Shown: positions 48,980 through 56,907 of the stretch, one piece after another
Position numbering within the stretch: position 1 is the stretch's first letter
Layout: each line of letters opens with the position of its first letter
Assembly (NCBI RefSeq): GCF_006094275.1
Contig: NZ_CP034412.1
Span: forward strand, 744,001-808,000
DNA: 64,000 bases
From: Glutamicibacter creatinolyticus
GTDB lineage: Bacteria > Actinomycetota > Actinomycetes > Actinomycetales > Micrococcaceae
Reading direction: 5' to 3'
Made by a program: the position numbers and the translations under genes
The notes under the pieces: model-generated
Databases searched by the model: none
What the model saw: only the letters and a program-made list of their open reading frames with translations
Told to the model about the DNA's origin: nothing

Positions 48980-49882
48980 ATGAGTGAGAACACTGTGCCC
49001 GGGGCACATATGGAAGCCGAACTGCTCTCGCAGCCGGAGATGTGGACCCGGGCGGTCAGCCAGCAGCAGGCCGAGGACCTGCTGCCGGCCCCCGGCCAGA
49101 AGGTCGCGGTCGTGGGCTGCGGCACCTCCTGGTTCATGGCCGAAGCCTATGCGGCGGCCCGTGAGGCCGCCGGGTTGGGCGTGACCGACGCCTTCGCCGC
49201 CTCCGAGGCCCCGTTGGCCACGCGCGACTACGATGCGTTGGTGGCCATCACCCGCTCCGGCACCACCTCCGAGGTGCTGGACCTGCTGGAGCAGTTCGGC
49301 GGCCGGCTGCGCACCATCGCCCTGGTCGGTGACATCGACTCGCCGATCGCCTCCAAGGTCGATGCGATGATCGCCCTGCCGTACGCCGATGAGCAGTCGG
49401 TGGTGCAGACCCGCTTCGCCACCACGGCCCTGGCCTACCTGCTCTCCAGCACCGGGATGGACCTGGAGCCGGCCATCGCCCAGGCCACCGAGCTGCTGGG
49501 GCAGGAAACCGAGCAGGCGCTGATCGACGCGGAGCAGTTCACCTTCCTGGGCCGCGGCTACAGCGTCGGGCTGGCCCATGAGGCGGCGCTGAAGATGCGT
49601 GAAGCCGTGCAGGGCTGGACCGAGGCCTACCCGGCCATGGACTACCGCCACGGCCCGATCTCGATCGCCGCTGCGAACCGGGTGACCTGGATGCTCGGGG
49701 AGCAGCCCGAGGGCCTGGACCAGCAGCTGGCGCCCACCGGCGCGCTCTACCTGAACCGGGACCTGCACCCGCTGGCCGAGCTCGCCCAGATCCACAAGGT
49801 CACCCTGGACCGGGCCCGCGCGCGCGGAATGAATCCGGACACCCCGCGCAACCTGACCCGTTCGGTCATCCTGGAGCACTAG
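48980..49882 (+). CDS. SIS-domain sugar-phosphate isomerase/deaminase (AgaS-like)
   Basis: 300 residues from the ATG at 48980, with AGGTGGAG upstream. Two SIS domains, each with a phosphosugar loop: GCGTSWFMAEA and ITRSGTTSEV in the first, LGRGYSVGLAHEAALKMRE and a HGP motif in the second, as in the isomerase half of GlmS and in AgaS/FrlB/GlmD. In the Aga pathway the enzyme turns galactosamine-6-P into tagatose-6-P plus ammonia. Followed by the ROK kinase after 3 bases. A GlcN-6-P or fructosamine role cannot be excluded. Confidence 0.85.
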   Translation: MSENTVPGAHMEAELLSQPEMWTRAVSQQQAEDLLPAPGQKVAVVGCGTSWFMAEAYAAAREAAGLGVTDAFAASEAPLATRDYDALVAITRSGTTSEVLDLLEQFGGRLRTIALVGDIDSPIASKVDAMIALPYADEQSVVQTRFATTALAYLLSSTGMDLEPAIAQATELLGQETEQALIDAEQFTFLGRGYSVGLAHEAALKMREAVQGWTEAYPAMDYRHGPISIAAANRVTWMLGEQPEGLDQQLAPTGALYLNRDLHPLAELAQIHKVTLDRARARGMNPDTPRNLTRSVILEH

Positions 49883-49885
49883 CAA

Positions 49886-50824
49886 ATGGGTACCGGGCAC
49901 TACCTGGTCTTCGACGTCGGCGGCACCGATGTGAAGGCGGGCCTGGCCGATGCCGGCGGCCAGCTGCACCACGTGCGGCGCCAGCCCACGGCCATCGCCG
50001 CGCCGGGCCAGGATCCGGCGGCCGTGCTGATCGAACAGCTGGCCACCCTGGCCGGGACGCTGCGCCAGGCCGCGCACGAGCCGCCGCGGGCGATGGGCCT
50101 GGCCGTGTGCGGGCTGGTCGACGCCCCGGCCGGCATCGGGCGCTATTCGGCGAACCTGGGCTGGGTGGATGCGCCGCTGCGCCAGATGGCGCAGGACGCG
50201 CTGGGCCTGCCGGTCGGCTTCGGACACGATGTGGCCACCGCCGCCCGCGCCGAACTGGAACTGGGCGCCGGGGCCCAGGACCCGCAGCTGCGCCGCAACA
50301 GTGCCCTGCTGATCATCGGCACCGGCATCGCCTCCACCCTGGTGGTCGAGGGGCAGGTGGTCAGCTCCGAAGGCTACGCCGGGGAACTGGGCCACGCCCA
50401 GGTGCCCGGCGGGCTGCCGTGCAAGTGCGGGGCCACCGGCTGCCTGGAAACCATCGCCTCGGCCGGGGCCATCGCCCGGCTCTACAGCCAGCAGGCCGGC
50501 GCCGTGCCCGGGGCAGAGCAGGTGTTCGCCGCCCGGGCGGCCGGGGACCGCATCGCCGGGCAGGTGATCGAGCAGGCCATCGAGGCGCTGAGCTTCACCC
50601 TGGCCCAGCTGTGCGCCACCACCGCCCCCTCCGGGATTGTCATCGGCGGGGGACTGGCCCAGGCCGGCCCTCCCTTCTTTGCCGAACTGGGCCAGGCGCT
50701 GGAACGCCGGTTGTCCTTCCACCGCCGCCCGCGCCTGGTTCCGGCCGCCCTGGGTGCCGACGCCGGGCTGCAGGGCGCCTGGCTGCTGGCCCGCCAGACC
50801 ACCACCACGGGAGGGACCCCATGA
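49886..50824 (+). CDS. ROK-family sugar kinase (candidate N-acetylgalactosamine kinase)
   Basis: 312 residues without an HTH domain. ATP-binding DVGGTDVKAGL at the N-terminus, GHDVATAARAELELG (the usual catalytic-Asp region), and the zinc motif CKCGATGC. ROK kinases phosphorylate glucose, GlcNAc, ManNAc or GalNAc at C6. Since the importer is an ABC type that delivers unphosphorylated sugar, this kinase is needed to make the 6-phosphate for the deacetylase and SIS enzyme. Its stop overlaps the next start. Confidence 0.88.
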   Translation: MGTGHYLVFDVGGTDVKAGLADAGGQLHHVRRQPTAIAAPGQDPAAVLIEQLATLAGTLRQAAHEPPRAMGLAVCGLVDAPAGIGRYSANLGWVDAPLRQMAQDALGLPVGFGHDVATAARAELELGAGAQDPQLRRNSALLIIGTGIASTLVVEGQVVSSEGYAGELGHAQVPGGLPCKCGATGCLETIASAGAIARLYSQQAGAVPGAEQVFAARAAGDRIAGQVIEQAIEALSFTLAQLCATTAPSGIVIGGGLAQAGPPFFAELGQALERRLSFHRRPRLVPAALGADAGLQGAWLLARQTTTTGGTP

Positions 50825-51750
50825 TCCTGACGCTTACCCCCAACCCGGCGATCGACGAGAGCTACCAGGTTCCGGGGATCACCCTGGACACCAGCCACCG
50901 TGTGCCAATGCCGCTGTGGCGCGCCGGGGGCAAGGGGATCAACGTGGCCCGGGTGCTTGAACAGCTCGGCTACCGCGCCCTGGCGCTTTTTCCCAGCGGC
51001 GGGACCAGCGGCGAGGCCCTGTGCTCCGAACTGCGGGCCGCGCACCTGGCCCACCATGCGGTTCCGGTGTCCGGGCAGACCCGGCGTTCGATGGCGTTCC
51101 ATGACCCGCAGGCCAACACCACCACGCTGTTCAACCAAAGTGGTGAGCCGCTGCGCCAGGAGGACATCCAGGCGCTGGAAAACGCATTCATTCGGCTGCT
51201 GCCCACCTGCCGGGCGGTGACGATCAACGGGTCCTGGCCCCCACACACCCCCGCGGACCTGCTGCCGCGGCTGATCACCGCGGCCCGGCGGGCCGGGGTG
51301 TGGGTGCTGGCCGATGCCAGCGGCGAGGCGCTGCTGCAGGCCGCCCGGGCCGGTGCGGTGCTCAAGCCCAATGAGCATGAGCTGCGTGAGGCCACCGGGT
51401 GCAGCAGCCTGTTTCAGGGGGCCCGGCAGCTGCTGGAGCTGGGTGCCCCCGCCGTTTTCGCCAGCGCCGGGGCCGACGGGCTCTACCACTTCGCCCCTTC
51501 GCAACCGGTGACTCACGCATTGTTGCCGCAGGCGTTGAGCGGCAACCCCACCGGGGCCGGGGATTCGGCGGTGGCCGCGCTGGCGGCCAGCGCCCTGCAG
51601 GGCCTGGAGATCGAGCCGACGCTGCGCCGGGCCGTAGCCTGGTCCGCGGCCACGGTGCTGATGCCCACCGCCGGGGCGGTGCACTCCAGCTACCAGCAGC
51701 TGGCCCGGGAGGTCATCTGCCAAACCCTGTCCACCGACGCACACCACTAA
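50821..51750 (+). CDS. PfkB-family 1-phosphofructokinase/tagatose-6-phosphate kinase
   Basis: 309 residues from the ATG at 50821. It opens LTLTPNPAIDESYQV like LacC/FruK, with RAGGKGINVARVLEQLG and the C-terminal anion hole GNPTGAGDSA (catalytic Asp248). In this gene order the most likely reaction is tagatose-6-P + ATP to tagatose-1,6-bisphosphate, just before the aldolase; fructose-1-phosphate kinase is the alternative. It overlaps the ROK kinase gene by 4 bases and is 8 bases from the aldolase. Confidence 0.88.
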   Translation: MILTLTPNPAIDESYQVPGITLDTSHRVPMPLWRAGGKGINVARVLEQLGYRALALFPSGGTSGEALCSELRAAHLAHHAVPVSGQTRRSMAFHDPQANTTTLFNQSGEPLRQEDIQALENAFIRLLPTCRAVTINGSWPPHTPADLLPRLITAARRAGVWVLADASGEALLQAARAGAVLKPNEHELREATGCSSLFQGARQLLELGAPAVFASAGADGLYHFAPSQPVTHALLPQALSGNPTGAGDSAVAALAASALQGLEIEPTLRRAVAWSAATVLMPTAGAVHSSYQQLAREVICQTLSTDAHH

Positions 51751-51758
51751 GGAACCGC

Positions 51759-52595
51759 ATGCCACTTGTACCCACCGCCCAGATCATGGACCAGGCCGTT
51801 CGCGCGGCGCGCGGGCAGGGCGCGTTCAACGTCATCCACCTGGAGACCGCGCAGGCCCTGATCACCGCCGCCGAGCAGGCCGCCGTGCCGGTGATCCTGC
51901 AGATCAGCGAAAACTGCATGAAGTACCACGGTTCACTGGCGCCGCTGACCCTGGCCTGCAAGGCGCTGGCCGAGGAGTCCAGCGCCGAAATCGCGCTGCA
52001 CCTGGACCACGCCGAGGATGAGGCCCTGGCCTACCAGGCGATCGAGCTGGGGTTCGGTTCGGTGATGTTTGACGGGGCGAAGCTGGAATTCGAGCAGAAC
52101 GTGGCCGCCACCGCCCGGGTGGTGGCCGCGGCCCGCGAGGCCGGGGTCTATGTCGAGGCCGAGCTGGGGGAGATCGGCGGCAAGGACGGGGCCCACGCCC
52201 CCGGGGTGCGCACCGACCCGCAGGAGGCCGCGCTGTTCGTGCAGCGCACCGGGGTCGACGCCCTGGCGGTGGCCGTGGGATCCTCGCACGCCATGACCGA
52301 ACGCAGCGCCAACCTGGACTTGGAGCTCATCGACCGGCTGGCGCGGCACCTGGAGGTTCCGCTGGTCCTGCATGGCTCCTCCGGAGTGCCCGATGCCGTC
52401 CTGCAGGAGGGCATCCGCGCCGGGCTGCGCAAGATCAACGTCTCCACGCACCTGAACGGCTTCTTCACCCGAGCGGTGCGCCAGTGGCTGGATGAGAACC
52501 CCGCCGGGGTCGATTCGCGCAAGTACCTGGCGGCGGGACGCTCGGCGTTGTCCGGGGAAGCGGCCCGGCTGCTGCGCCTCTTCGCGGGCGCGTGA
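51759..52595 (+). CDS. Class II ketose-bisphosphate aldolase (GatY/KbaY type)
   Basis: 278 residues from the ATG at 51759 (TAAGGAACC upstream). Class II zinc aldolase with Asp83-His84 in HLDHAED, GSVMFDGAKL, His177 in VAVGSSHAM, His205 in VLHGSSG and KINVSTHL. It would split tagatose-1,6-bisphosphate (or fructose-1,6-bisphosphate) into glyceraldehyde-3-P and dihydroxyacetone-P. No GatZ/KbaZ helper subunit is encoded here. It is the last gene of the SIS operon; a promoter for the ABC genes follows. Confidence 0.88.
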   Translation: MPLVPTAQIMDQAVRAARGQGAFNVIHLETAQALITAAEQAAVPVILQISENCMKYHGSLAPLTLACKALAEESSAEIALHLDHAEDEALAYQAIELGFGSVMFDGAKLEFEQNVAATARVVAAAREAGVYVEAELGEIGGKDGAHAPGVRTDPQEAALFVQRTGVDALAVAVGSSHAMTERSANLDLELIDRLARHLEVPLVLHGSSGVPDAVLQEGIRAGLRKINVSTHLNGFFTRAVRQWLDENPAGVDSRKYLAAGRSALSGEAARLLRLFAGA

Positions 52596-52644
52596 GCAGT
52601 TCTGATTCTCTGGTGCGCCAGTTGCGGAATGGAACACCGAACCC

Positions 52645-52731
52645 TTGACGTGAGATAGATAACATCCCATAATCGTGAGTAACCTGATTTTTACTGATTT
52701 ATTTCAGTACAAAAAATCTAGAATCACTCAC
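52645..52731 (+). promoter_or_regulatory. Promoter and operator of the sugar ABC operon
   Basis: TTGACG (52645-52650), 17-base spacer, CATAAT (52668-52673): a very good promoter. Downstream lies ACTGA-TTTATT-TCAGT (52693-52708), with CTGATTT repeated 10 bases apart (52684 and 52694), one helical turn as favoured by DeoR proteins. An outer inverted repeat GTGAGT (52675-52680) / ACTCAC (52726-52731) brackets it. Confidence 0.75.
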
Positions 52732-52752
52732 TTGCATCGTAGGGGACTGGCA

Positions 52753-54009
52753 ATGAAACGCACCAAACGGACAACACTGCTGGCTTTGTCTGCCATCGGG
52801 GCCCTGGCCCTGAGCAGCTGCGGATTTTCCGACAAGCCCGCCGAAGGCGGCGGGGGCGAGGGCGGGGAGGCCGTGACCCTGCAGATGCTGGTCCCGACCT
52901 ACTCCACCGGCACCAAGGGCCTGTGGGAAGGGGTCATCAGGGACTTCGAAGCCGAACACGAGAACATCACCGTGAACCTCGAGGTGCAGTCCTGGGAAAA
53001 CATCGAAAGCGTGCTGAAGACCAAGCTGCAGGGCAACCAGGCGCCGGATATCTACAACGGCGGAGCGTTCGCCGAATTCGCTGCCGAGGAACTGCTGGCC
53101 CCGGCCAGCGACATCGCCTCGCAGGAGACCCTGGCCGACTTCCAGGAAAGCTTCGCCGAGGCCGAAAAGTACGAGGGCACCCAGTACGGGCTGCCGCTGA
53201 TTGCCTCGGCCCGCGCGTTGTTCTACAACAAGGACCTGATGGAGGAGGCCGGGGTTTCCCAGGTGCCCGGCACCTGGGATGAACTGCATGAGGCGTCCAA
53301 GAAGATCAGCGAAAAGACCAAGGCCTCGGGTTACGGCATGCCGCTGGGCAGTGAAGAGGCCCAGGGCGAGAGCCTGATCTGGTTCGCCGGCAACGGCGGC
53401 AACTTCGGCACCGACGAACAGATCCAGGTCGACACCCCGGCCAACCTGGAAGCCGCGCAGTTCATGAAGAAGATGATCGATGACGGGGTGACGCAGAAGG
53501 ACCCGGGCGCCACCCAGCGCACCCCGATGCTCAACACCTTCATCCAGGGCAAGATCGGCTTCGCCTACGGCCTGCCGCAGACCGTGGGCCAGATCGAGGA
53601 CGAGAACCCGGACCTGAACTACGGCATCGCGCCGGTGGCCACCAAGACCGGGGACCCGGCCACCCTGGGCGTGGCCGACCGGCTGATGTCCTTCAGCGCC
53701 GATGAGGCGAAGAAGGAAGCGGTAGGCGAGTTCATGGACTACTTCTTCTCCTCCGAGGTCTACACCGACTGGGTCTCCACCGAGGGCTTCCTGCCCACCA
53801 CGAAGTCGGGGTCCGAGGCCATGGCCGGGGATGAAACGCTCAAGCCGTTCCTGGACCTGCTGCCCAACGCCGTGTTCTACCCGACCACCAACCCGGCCTG
53901 GAACGCCACCGACGGTGCGTTCAAGTCCCTGATGGGTGAACTGGGAACCGGCAAGTCGGCCGAGGACGTGTTGAAGTCGATCCAGGCCAAGGCCGACGCT
54001 GCACGCTAA
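52753..54009 (+). CDS. Sugar ABC transporter substrate-binding lipoprotein
   Basis: 418 residues from the ATG at 52753 with AGGGGACTGGCA upstream. Lipoprotein signal with Cys23 (LALSSCG), then a Gly/Glu-rich linker and a family-1 extracellular solute-binding domain (WEGVIRDFEAEHENITVNLE, APDIYNGGAFAEF). Captures a mono- or oligosaccharide for the MalF/MalG-type permeases. In its context the ligand is probably GalNAc or a GalNAc-containing glycan, by inference only. Confidence 0.93.
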   Translation: MKRTKRTTLLALSAIGALALSSCGFSDKPAEGGGGEGGEAVTLQMLVPTYSTGTKGLWEGVIRDFEAEHENITVNLEVQSWENIESVLKTKLQGNQAPDIYNGGAFAEFAAEELLAPASDIASQETLADFQESFAEAEKYEGTQYGLPLIASARALFYNKDLMEEAGVSQVPGTWDELHEASKKISEKTKASGYGMPLGSEEAQGESLIWFAGNGGNFGTDEQIQVDTPANLEAAQFMKKMIDDGVTQKDPGATQRTPMLNTFIQGKIGFAYGLPQTVGQIEDENPDLNYGIAPVATKTGDPATLGVADRLMSFSADEAKKEAVGEFMDYFFSSEVYTDWVSTEGFLPTTKSGSEAMAGDETLKPFLDLLPNAVFYPTTNPAWNATDGAFKSLMGELGTGKSAEDVLKSIQAKADAAR

Positions 54010-54032
54010 CCGGCGGCAAACCACACCGATCC

Positions 54033-54073
54033 ATGGCGGAGGCCCGGCGCTCGCAACACCAGGCCTCCGCCAT
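54033..54073 (+). terminator. Intra-operon attenuator hairpin after the binding-protein gene
   Basis: Perfect 12-bp stem (54033-54044 with 54062-54073), 17-base loop, followed by TGTC; placed like the hairpin after the other binding-protein gene at 35204, presumably lowering permease expression. Confidence 0.6.
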
Positions 54074-54186
54074 TGTCGATTCCCCATCCCGCCACCGGCC
54101 CGCCCTACCGGCATCGGCAACCGCCACCGCCCGCTGCACCGCCCCGGCTGCCAGGGCGCCGGCGGGAGGGGACCAAGGAGCTAACC

Positions 54187-55116
54187 ATGAGTGCACCACC
54201 CGTGCTCACTGCGGTTGAGCCGGCCAAACGCCGGCCCACCAGTGGGAACCAGTCCTTCTTCAGCTCACTGCCGTGGATCGGCCCGGCGCTGCTGCTGATC
54301 CTGGCCATGGTCGCCTTCCCGGCCGGCTACATGATCTTCAACTCCACCCGCAAGATCTCCCAGGTCGGCACGGACCTGCATTCGGTGGGGCTGGCAAACT
54401 TCGTGACCGTCTTCCAGGACCCGGCGCTGCCGCGAATCCTGCTGAACACCTTCGTGTGGGTGGTTTCCGTCGTGGGAATCACCGTGCTGCTCTCCCTGGC
54501 ACTGGCCCAGTTCCTGAACAAGCCGTTCCCGGGACGAACGATCGTGCGCATGGCCGTGATCGTGCCCTGGGCGGCGTCGGTGGTCATGACCACCACCGTG
54601 TTCTACTACGGCCTGGACCCGAACTACGGGATCTTCAACAAGTTCCTGATGGACGTGGGGGTCCTGGATGAGGGGTTCGGCTGGACGAAGTCCGCGGTGC
54701 CGGCGATGTTCGTCTCGGTGATCGTGGCGATCTTCGTGTCGATCCCGTTCACGACCTACACGCTGCTGGCCGGGCTGCAGTCAATCCCCCAGGAGACGCT
54801 CGAGGCGGCCCGCGTGGATGGGGCCGGGCGCTGGCAGACCTACCTGTTCGTCATCCTGCCCCAGCTGCGTTCCGCGCTGGCGGTCTCGGTGCTGATCAAC
54901 ATCATCAACGTGTTCAACAACCTGCCGATCCTGAAGGTGATGACCGGTTCGATCCCCGGAACGAACGCCGACACCCTGATGACCTACATCTTCAAGGTGC
55001 TGCAGTTCGACCGGCGCCTGGACATCTCCTCGGCCCTGTCGGTCGTGAACTTCGCGGTGGTGGTGCTCATCGTGGCGATCTACGTCAAGACCGTCAAGCC
55101 CATGAAGGAGGTCTGA
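54187..55116 (+). CDS. Sugar ABC transporter permease (MalF type)
   Basis: 309 residues from the ATG at 54187 with AAGGAGCTAACC upstream. Six helices with the coupling EAA-like loop ETLEAARVDGAGRWQTYLFVILPQLR and SIPQ preceding it. Pairs with the next permease. No ATPase gene follows; many actinobacterial sugar importers share a distant MsiK-type ATPase. Confidence 0.93.
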   Translation: MSAPPVLTAVEPAKRRPTSGNQSFFSSLPWIGPALLLILAMVAFPAGYMIFNSTRKISQVGTDLHSVGLANFVTVFQDPALPRILLNTFVWVVSVVGITVLLSLALAQFLNKPFPGRTIVRMAVIVPWAASVVMTTTVFYYGLDPNYGIFNKFLMDVGVLDEGFGWTKSAVPAMFVSVIVAIFVSIPFTTYTLLAGLQSIPQETLEAARVDGAGRWQTYLFVILPQLRSALAVSVLINIINVFNNLPILKVMTGSIPGTNADTLMTYIFKVLQFDRRLDISSALSVVNFAVVVLIVAIYVKTVKPMKEV

Positions 55117-55117
55117 G

Positions 55118-55975
55118 GTGGCACTGCTGGACACCGCGGACCGCGCGCCGCGCAAGGTGGTCATCACCCGCATGGTCGTGGGGCTGCTGATCGCGGCCCT
55201 GTTCCTGATCCCGTACGCGACCATGTTCATCGGTTCGCTGAAGACCCAGAGCGAGATCCTCTCCATCCCGCCCTCCTACCTGCCCCAGGCCGGGGCGCAG
55301 TGGTCGAACTACGCCTCGATGTGGGACACCCCGGAGACCCCGGTGCCCTACAACCTGGTTTCCACGATCGTGATCTCGGTGTTTGCGACCCTGCTGGTGC
55401 TGCTGGTGGCGACCCCGGCCGCGTACTTCACCGCCCGGTTCAAGTTCCCGGGCAAGATGGTGTTCATGTTCCTGGTGATCGTCACCCAGATGCTGCAGCC
55501 GGCGGTGCTCACCGCGGGATTGTTCAAGCAGATGCTGGCCTGGAACATCCACGACACGTGGCTGGCGATGATCTTGATCAACGCCGCGTTCAACCTGGCG
55601 TTCGCGGTGTGGATCATGCACTCCTTCTTCGCCGCGGTGCCCCGTTCCATCGACGAGGCGGCGCAGATTGACGGGGCCGGGAAACTGCGGGTGCTGTTCA
55701 CCATCAACCTGCCGCTGGTGTGGCCCGGGATCGTGACCGCGGTGATCTTCACGTTCATTTCCTGCTGGAATGAATTCGCCGCCTCCCTGGTGATCCTGTC
55801 CACCGCCGAGAACCAGCCGCTGAGCGTGGCGCTGACCAAGTTCATCGGTCAGTACGCCACCGCCTGGCAGTACGTGTTCGGGGTTTCGATCGTGGCGATC
55901 GTGCCGGTGATCATCCTGTTCGCGCTGATTGAAAAGCGGCTGATCGGCGGGTTGGCGGCCGGTGCCGTGAAGTAG
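55118..55975 (+). CDS. Sugar ABC transporter permease (MalG type)
   Basis: 285 residues, GTG start at 55118 just behind AAGGAGGTCTGAG that overlaps the upstream stop. Six helices, with RSIDEAAQIDGAGKLRVLF and the NLPLVWPGI loop typical of MalG. Forms the channel with the MalF-type partner. Confidence 0.93.
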   Translation: MALLDTADRAPRKVVITRMVVGLLIAALFLIPYATMFIGSLKTQSEILSIPPSYLPQAGAQWSNYASMWDTPETPVPYNLVSTIVISVFATLLVLLVATPAAYFTARFKFPGKMVFMFLVIVTQMLQPAVLTAGLFKQMLAWNIHDTWLAMILINAAFNLAFAVWIMHSFFAAVPRSIDEAAQIDGAGKLRVLFTINLPLVWPGIVTAVIFTFISCWNEFAASLVILSTAENQPLSVALTKFIGQYATAWQYVFGVSIVAIVPVIILFALIEKRLIGGLAAGAVK

Positions 55976-55979
55976 CGTG

Positions 55980-56017
55980 ACCGGCGCGGCGCCGCGCTTT
56001 TGGCACTTGGCGCCGGT
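55980..56017 (+). terminator. Weak terminator-like hairpin after the permease genes
   Basis: 8-bp perfect stem (55980-55987 with 56010-56017) and 22-base loop containing further GC pairing; no U tract. Confidence 0.35.
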
Positions 56018-56022
56018 GCGGT

Positions 56023-56037
56023 GTTGACTTAATCAAC
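56023..56037 (+). promoter_or_regulatory. Palindrome upstream of deoR-family gene
   Basis: GTTGA-CTTAA-TCAAC at 56023-56037 overlaps a TTGACT that could be a -35. Possible autoregulatory site; it does not share the CTGATT core of the other two candidate operators. Confidence 0.35.
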
Positions 56038-56104
56038 GGGCGCGTGTCCCCGCCGGGGCGGCGGCGCCCGATCGCAGGCAGGGCGGCAGGAGGAACCAGG
56101 GAGA

Positions 56105-56887
56105 ATGAAGCGCGAGGAGCGGCTGAACCACGTGCTGGATTTGCTGGCCCGGCACGGGAAGATCGATGTTGAGCAGATCGTGGAGCAGCTGCGGGTGTCC
56201 GCGGCCACCGCCCGGCGCGACCTGGATTCGCTGGCGGCGGCCTCCCTGCTCACCCGCACCCACGGTGGGGCGGTCTCCAGCACCGTGGCCTACGACCTGC
56301 CCGCCCGCTACCAGAACGATTCGCGCGACGATGAGAAGGCGCAGATCGCCCGGGCGGCGGCGGCGATGGTGCGCCCGGACATGGTGGTTGGGCTTTCGGG
56401 CGGGACCACCACCAAGGCGATCGCCCACGAGCTGGGGATGCGCCAGGACCTGATCGGGGAGCCGGGGCGCATCACCCTGACGGTGGTGACCAACGCCGTG
56501 AACATTGCCGGGCTGCTGGCGGTGCGCCCGCACATCCGGGTGATGGTCACCGGCGGGGTGCTCAATGCCCGCTCCTATGAACTGGTCGGGCCGATGGCGC
56601 AGGCGGCGCTGGGCAAGATCACCATGGATTTGTGCTTCGTCGGGGTCAACGGGCTGGACCCGCGGCTGGGGCCGATGGTCTCGGATGAGATGGAGGCGGC
56701 GGTCAACGAGCTGATGGTCGCCCAGTCCCGGGACAGCTACCTGGTGCTGGACTCCTCCAAGGTGGGCACCCGCTCCTTTGTCATCCTGGACACCGCTAAC
56801 CTCACCGGCATGATCACCGACCGGCAGCTGGATGCCGGCCAGCTTTCGGCCCTGGATGCGGCCGGGCTGAAGGTGCTCACTGCCTAG
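56105..56887 (+). CDS. DeoR-family transcriptional regulator (AgaR-like)
   Basis: 260 residues; GGGAGA directly before the ATG. N-terminal DeoR HTH (MKREERLNHVLDLLARHGKIDVEQIVEQLRVS..ARRDL) and a C-terminal DeoRC sugar-phosphate-binding domain with the GGTTTKAIA loop. DeoR proteins such as AgaR and GatR repress aminosugar and tagatose-6-P genes until a sugar phosphate binds. Its place behind the importer suggests it controls the whole cluster including the divergent deacetylase. Confidence 0.92.
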   Translation: MKREERLNHVLDLLARHGKIDVEQIVEQLRVSAATARRDLDSLAAASLLTRTHGGAVSSTVAYDLPARYQNDSRDDEKAQIARAAAAMVRPDMVVGLSGGTTTKAIAHELGMRQDLIGEPGRITLTVVTNAVNIAGLLAVRPHIRVMVTGGVLNARSYELVGPMAQAALGKITMDLCFVGVNGLDPRLGPMVSDEMEAAVNELMVAQSRDSYLVLDSSKVGTRSFVILDTANLTGMITDRQLDAGQLSALDAAGLKVLTA

Positions 56888-56907
56888 GGTGCCGCCCGGT
56901 GCGGGGC

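Noticed and set aside
48911-50722. 603-codon minus-strand frame opposite the SIS and ROK kinase genes
   Set aside because: Shadow frame without motifs; the plus-strand enzymes are certain.
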